DNA from: Candidatus Symbiothrix sp. | Lineage (GTDB): Bacteria; Bacteroidota; Bacteroidia; Bacteroidales; Azobacteroidaceae | Assembly (NCBI GenBank): GCA_031270525.1 | Contig: JAISXN010000006.1 | Location: 1-6,623, forward strand | Direction of reading: 5' to 3' | Length of the DNA: 6,623 nucleotides | Shown: positions 1 to 6,623 of the stretch, one piece after another | Position numbering within the stretch: the first letter of the stretch is position 1 | Layout: the number at the start of each line of letters is the position of its first letter | Made by a program: the position numbers and the translations under genes | Notes under the pieces: model-generated | What the model was told of the DNA's origin: nothing | Databases searched by the model: none | What the model saw: the letters and a program-made list of their open reading frames with translations, nothing else

Positions 1-107
1 CCCTTGACAATCTCGTTGGAATGAGCGTCAACAGCAATCACTGCGTCACCCCCGTACAACAACTGTGCACCAGTGACAAACCAAATTTCTAAATCCTTGT
101 ATTCCAT
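1..107 (-). CDS. araA: L-arabinose isomerase, N-terminal fragment (runs off the left edge)
   Basis: Only the first 35 codons are in the window. Translating the minus strand from the ATG at 107 gives a protein beginning MEYKDLEIWFVTGAQLLYGG, followed by a stretch containing AVDAHSNEIVKG. This is the characteristic start of L-arabinose isomerase (the E. coli enzyme has EVWFVIGSQHLYG at the same place), and the match to Bacteroides-type AraA is especially close. The enzyme converts L-arabinose to L-ribulose in the cytoplasm, the first step of the pathway that AraD completes. The catalytic residues lie beyond the edge and cannot be checked. It follows araD after 49 bp of AT-rich, repeat-bearing DNA with no visible promoter or terminator, so it is probably the next gene of the same operon. 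The visible codons favour AAG, TAC and GCT forms, which may indicate high expression, but 35 codons are too few to judge. Confidence 0.93.
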   Translation of the reverse strand, partial: MEYKDLEIWFVTGAQLLYGGDAVIAVDAHSNEIVK

Positions 108-120
108 AAATATTATTAAT

Positions 121-162
121 TACAATTCTTAATTCTCAATTTTTAATTCTCAATTCTCAATT
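121..162 (-). repeat. Six tandem 7-bp AATTRAG-type repeats between araD and araA
   Basis: Read on the minus strand from 162 down to 121, the DNA divides exactly into six heptamers: AATTGAG, AATTGAG, AATTAAA, AATTGAG, AATTAAG, AATTGTA. Three are identical, two differ in the last three bases by one or two changes, and the sixth is more decayed. The first unit overlaps the 3' end of araD and provides its TGA stop. The remainder fills most of the araD-araA spacer. AT-rich runs of this kind occur between genes in many Bacteroidetes, from general memory. No function can be assigned. It could be a slippage-prone simple repeat, an mRNA spacer that keeps the araA start unstructured, or the remains of a dispersed repeat. 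Confidence 0.8.
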
Positions 163-846
163 ATTCTGCCCATAATAAGCATTCTCCCCATGTTTCCTAA
201 AAAAATGTTTTTTAATTAAATCTTCGTTCATCCTGATTTGCGGATTGACGGCTAAAGCAATCGACGCCATTTTCGCGATTTGTTCCAGGACCACGGCGTT
301 GTGTACTGCGTTATGCGCGTCCGTTCCCCAGGCGAAAGGACCATGATTGTTCACAAGCACGGCGGGTGTATAATCGGGATTGATTCCGGCGAAGCGCTCG
401 ACAATGACATTGCCGGTTTCGCGTTCATATTCGCCGTCGATTTCCGGTTTTGTCATCAGGCGGGTACAGGGGACGTTGTCCTTGAAATAGTCGGCATGGG
501 TAGTGCCGATATTCGGAATATCGCATCCGGCCTGCGCCCAGGCGGTGGCATACGTCGAATGGGTATGCACCACGCCGCCGATATTCGGGAACGACCGGTA
601 TAAGACTAAATGCGTTGCCGTATCGGAAGAAGGTTTTAGCCGCCCTTCCACAATATTACCTTCCAAATCCACGACTACCATATCGTCCGCTTTCATCTCG
701 TCGTAAGAAACCCCCGACGGTTTGATAACAACCAATCCATCAGCCCGGTCTATTGCGCTGACATTGCCCCAGGTAAAAATCACCAATCCGTGCTTAACCA
801 AATCCAGGTTGGCTTGAAAGACCGCTTGTTTTAATTGTTCCTGCAT
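157..846 (-). CDS. araD: L-ribulose-5-phosphate 4-epimerase
   Basis: This 229-residue cytoplasmic class II aldolase-fold enzyme interconverts L-ribulose-5-phosphate and D-xylulose-5-phosphate, linking arabinose catabolism to the pentose phosphate pathway. The family's landmarks are all present: the phosphate-binding GNVS (27-30) and KPSG (42-45), SSDTATH with Asp75, the metal-binding HTH pair His94 and His96, the THADYF segment with the probable catalytic acid Asp119, the third zinc histidine in NNHGPF (His168), and the C-terminal AYYGQ with the probable catalytic tyrosine Tyr225. Spacing and length (E. coli AraD is 231 residues) match closely, so it should be active. The ATG lies only 2 bp after the stop of the GH2 gene, which suggests translational coupling. 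The last two residues (Asn-Asn) and the TGA stop follow the conserved YYGQ end and come at or within the start of an AT-rich heptamer repeat. An L-fuculose-phosphate aldolase is less likely given the AraD-specific C-terminus. Confidence 0.97.
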   Translation of the reverse strand: MQEQLKQAVFQANLDLVKHGLVIFTWGNVSAIDRADGLVVIKPSGVSYDEMKADDMVVVDLEGNIVEGRLKPSSDTATHLVLYRSFPNIGGVVHTHSTYATAWAQAGCDIPNIGTTHADYFKDNVPCTRLMTKPEIDGEYERETGNVIVERFAGINPDYTPAVLVNNHGPFAWGTDAHNAVHNAVVLEQIAKMASIALAVNPQIRMNEDLIKKHFFRKHGENAYYGQNN

Positions 847-848
847 TT

Positions 849-5509
<4,661 letters not shown>

Positions 5510-5539
5510 GTGTACTGAGTTTAAAATGTTTCCTATTAA

Positions 5540-5561
5540 TAAGTGTATTTATTTACACTTA
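5540..5561. promoter_or_regulatory. Palindromic operator 1, probable AraR site downstream of the operon start
   Basis: A perfect 22-bp inverted repeat, TAAGTGTA-N6-TACACTTA, sits 30 bp before the GH51 start codon. It shares arm length, spacer length and the outer TAAG...CTTA bases with the palindrome at 5592-5613. Relative to the predicted promoter it covers roughly the first 25 transcribed bases, a position suited to repression. Assigning it to AraR is an inference from adjacency to araR and from the known use of palindromic operators by AraR in Bacteroides. The same sequence would also form a weak AU-rich hairpin in the leader RNA. Confidence 0.75.
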
Positions 5562-5570
5562 ATTTGAAGG

Positions 5571-5604
5571 CAAAGATATATAAAAAAGACGTAAGCGTTA
5601 CAAA
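5571..5604 (-). promoter_or_regulatory. Predicted Bacteroidetes-type promoter of the GH51-GH2-araD-araA operon
   Basis: On the minus strand the -7 element TATCTTTG (5578 to 5571) matches TAnnTTTG exactly, and a TTTG -33 element lies at 5604 to 5601. The spacing between them is 22 bp, slightly longer than the roughly 19-21 bp usually seen, so the -33 match is the weaker half. Transcription would start at about 5565, giving a leader of about 55 bases without an obvious Shine-Dalgarno site next to the ATG. Operator 2 covers the -33 element and operator 1 lies just past the start, as expected for a repressed promoter. Confidence 0.65.
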
Positions 5605-5613
5605 AAACGCTTA
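5582..5613 (-). terminator. Possible weak terminator of araR, overlapping operator 2
   Basis: Read in the araR direction, the palindrome at 5613-5592 would fold into an 8-bp stem with a 6-base loop. It is followed by CGTC and then six T (5587-5582), about 28 bases after the araR stop. This resembles an intrinsic terminator, but only three of the eight stem pairs are G-C and the T run does not directly abut the stem. The close kinship to operator 1 favours an operator role. Both roles are possible at once. Confidence 0.3.
5592..5613. promoter_or_regulatory. Palindromic operator 2, probable AraR site over the -33 region
   Basis: A second perfect 22-bp inverted repeat, TAAGCGTT-N6-AACGCTTA, has the same geometry as operator 1 and differs from it at only two of eight positions per arm. 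Combining them gives TAAGYGTW-N6-WACRCTTA. The -33 TTTG of the operon promoter falls in its central spacer, so a bound protein would block RNA polymerase. The two palindrome centres are 52 bp apart, close to five helical turns, which would put two bound dimers on the same face of the DNA. AraR as the binding protein is inferred, not shown. Confidence 0.7.
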
Positions 5614-5641
5614 AAAAAAATTTATGTTATTAAGCAGGTTT

Positions 5642-6334
5642 TCAGATAAAAGAAAAAACAGCGCCGTCTTCCAGTCGCCGGTCGTACTTTTCTTTATTGA
5701 ACCGGTAATAATAAGCGCCTCGTTTCGAAGCATTTTTGTCTTTCTCGTCTAATTTTTCCAGAATATCCATTTCGAATATTTTCTTGCGAAAATTGCGTTT
5801 ATCCAAGGAAGTTTGATAAATCGCTTCATAAAGTAACTGCAACTGAGGCAACGTAAATTTTTCCGGCAACAGACTGAATCCTACCGGACGGGTAGCTGTG
5901 CGGCGACGCAACAATTTCAGCGTGTCGGCCAGCAGCCGGTTATGGTCCAGAATCAACGGACCAACGGCATTTACATTTACCCATTCGGCGCTGTACTTTT
6001 TCATCAGCGTTTCATCAAACAATTCCATATCAATCAGCGCATAATGGACAATGGAAATCACCCGTTCCGCAACATCCCGGCCGACATCGCCGTAAGCGCC
6101 TACTTGCTCCCAATATACATTTTCAATACCTGTATATTCTTTCACCACACGCGAAACCGTATCGTTCAAACTTTCATTTTTCCGGATAAAACCGCCCATC
6201 AGGGAACGTTCTCCTTTCAAAGGATCGAATTTCCGTTTGATAATTAATACATGAATGGCATTTTCCTTAAAACCGAGGATAATACAATCGACCGATACAA
6301 AATGTTTATCCTCATTCCGGTAAAATTGAGTCAT
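5642..6334 (-). CDS. araR: AraR-type transcriptional regulator (Nudix-like sensor plus winged helix)
   Basis: This 230-residue protein has an N-terminal Nudix-like domain (about 10-145, starting with VSVDCIILGF) and a C-terminal NrtR-type winged-helix domain (about 150-225). The latter contains LLPEKFTLPQLQLLYEAIY and then LDKRNFRKKIFEMD, the DNA-reading segment. The Nudix box at 48-70 is degraded: Gly48, Glu54, Arg62, Glu66, Gly69 and Ile70 remain, but the glutamate after Arg62 is Val63 and the second of the EE pair is Tyr67. Hydrolase activity is therefore unlikely, and the domain should serve as a ligand sensor. The architecture and the surrounding arabinose genes match AraR of Bacteroides thetaiotaomicron, known as an L-arabinose-responsive repressor. 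It lies directly before the operon it probably controls, separated by the 132-bp region with two matching palindromes. No palindrome of the same design is visible before araR itself, so autoregulation is not evident. A related NrtR regulator for another sugar is the main alternative. Confidence 0.9.
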   Translation of the reverse strand: MTQFYRNEDKHFVSVDCIILGFKENAIHVLIIKRKFDPLKGERSLMGGFIRKNESLNDTVSRVVKEYTGIENVYWEQVGAYGDVGRDVAERVISIVHYALIDMELFDETLMKKYSAEWVNVNAVGPLILDHNRLLADTLKLLRRRTATRPVGFSLLPEKFTLPQLQLLYEAIYQTSLDKRNFRKKIFEMDILEKLDEKDKNASKRGAYYYRFNKEKYDRRLEDGAVFSFI

Positions 6335-6360
6335 AAATTGAGTCTGTTATAAAACGAATG

Positions 6361-6391
6361 CAAAGTTAGGATAAAGTTACGATTTCACAAA
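6361..6391 (-). promoter_or_regulatory. Predicted promoter of araR
   Basis: The -7 element TAACTTTG (6368 to 6361) matches TAnnTTTG exactly and a TTTG -33 element lies at 6391 to 6388, with a 19-bp spacing that fits the Bacteroidetes consensus well. Transcription would start near 6355, about 20 bases before the araR ATG, so the leader is very short. The -33 element lies inside the last codons of the upstream GH51 gene. This gives araR its own promoter even if readthrough from the upstream gene also occurs, since no hairpin terminator is visible in the 42-bp gap. Confidence 0.65.
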
Positions 6392-6623
6392 CTTATATAT
6401 GACAAAAGTATAAGGCTCTATTTCAGTATCCAACCGTGCGCCGTTGATAGTTACGCTGCTTTCCAGCGGGTAAATCAGGGACGGTTGTTGAAGCGTATTA
6501 TCCTGTTCCAACTCTGCGGATTGCAACCGGATACAAGTTCCTTCCCTCAAACCTTCCTTTAATCCGTCGAAATACAACGAAACCGGTTGAGGTTTACCGG
6601 AAGTATTGATGACTTTGACGATT
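6377..6623 (-). CDS. GH51 alpha-L-arabinofuranosidase (long type), C-terminal fragment
   Basis: The last 82 codons of a gene that enters from the right edge. The frame is open to the edge, so the TTG at 6577 is not the start. The visible protein begins IVKVINTSGKPQPVSLYFDG, then has a segment rich in LQSAELEQDNTLQQP, and ends with VTINGARL and YTFVIYKFVKS. This pattern (VNTS opening strand, the LQS...NTL segment, a valine-rich strand, and a closing Y-F-V-I-Y-K-F strand) is typical of the C-terminal beta domain of alpha-L-arabinofuranosidases of the roughly 650-residue GH51 group found in Bacteroides. The catalytic barrel and signal peptide are outside the window, so activity cannot be assessed. 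Its neighbour araR and the compact GH51 beyond it support an arabinose role. It would be the second GH51 enzyme of the locus and differs in subtype from the one at 3968-5509. Confidence 0.8.
   Translation of the reverse strand, partial: IVKVINTSGKPQPVSLYFDGLKEGLREGTCIRLQSAELEQDNTLQQPSLIYPLESSVTINGARLDTEIEPYTFVIYKFVKS

Noticed and set aside
108..156. A separate promoter for araA in the repeat-bearing spacer
   Set aside because: No TAnnTTTG element is present on the minus strand there, so araA most likely depends on the operon promoter.
6372..6396. A third operator-like site before araR (TAAGTTTG ... AACTTTA on the minus strand)
   Set aside because: The arms are not symmetric at the 22-bp spacing of the two good palindromes and the match does not exceed chance for AT-rich DNA.
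6377..6577. A 66-residue gene starting at the TTG at 6577
   Set aside because: The frame stays open to the window edge and the upstream residues continue the arabinofuranosidase C-terminal domain, so this is a fragment of a larger gene.

Overview
The window looks like a piece of a Bacteroidetes chromosome (Bacteroidales-like; the genus cannot be decided from this sequence). Three things point that way. The two promoters that can be read match the Bacteroidetes TTTG / TAnnTTTG pattern rather than the sigma-70 one. The genes have A-rich leaders without clear Shine-Dalgarno sites. The proteins carry typical Bacteroides-type features: secreted GH51 and GH2 enzymes, and an AraR regulator of the Nudix plus winged-helix type. 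Every real gene reads on the minus strand and the window is almost fully coding.

Layout in the direction of transcription (high to low coordinates). (1) 6623-6377: the 3' end of a gene that resembles the C-terminal beta domain of a long-type GH51 alpha-L-arabinofuranosidase. (2) 6334-5642: araR, a complete Nudix-like/winged-helix transcription factor, with its own promoter overlapping the end of the preceding gene. (3) 5641-5510: a 132-bp control region with a promoter and two 22-bp palindromes of identical design (8-bp arms, 6-bp spacer), whose centres are 52 bp apart. (4) 5509-3968: a short-type secreted GH51 alpha-L-arabinofuranosidase. (5) 3956-849: a secreted LacZ-type GH2 beta-galactosidase of 1035 residues. 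(6) 846-157: araD, L-ribulose-5-phosphate 4-epimerase. (7) 162-121: a run of six 7-bp repeats that overlaps the end of araD. (8) 107-1: the start of araA, L-arabinose isomerase, which runs off the left edge.

The genes in items 4 to 8 have gaps of 11, 2 and 49 bp and look like one operon. It would release arabinose (and galactose) from arabinose-containing galactans or arabinogalactan-type glycans in the periplasm, then isomerise and epimerise the arabinose in the cytoplasm toward D-xylulose-5-phosphate. The kinase (araB) and a transporter are not in the window. AraR most likely represses the operon through the twin palindromes, one over the -33 region and one just downstream of the predicted transcription start, with release by L-arabinose. 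The enzymes are familiar ones. The most informative parts are the control region, the placement of a beta-galactosidase inside an arabinose operon, and the heptamer repeat that supplies the araD stop codon. I did not find evidence of a wholly new type of system.
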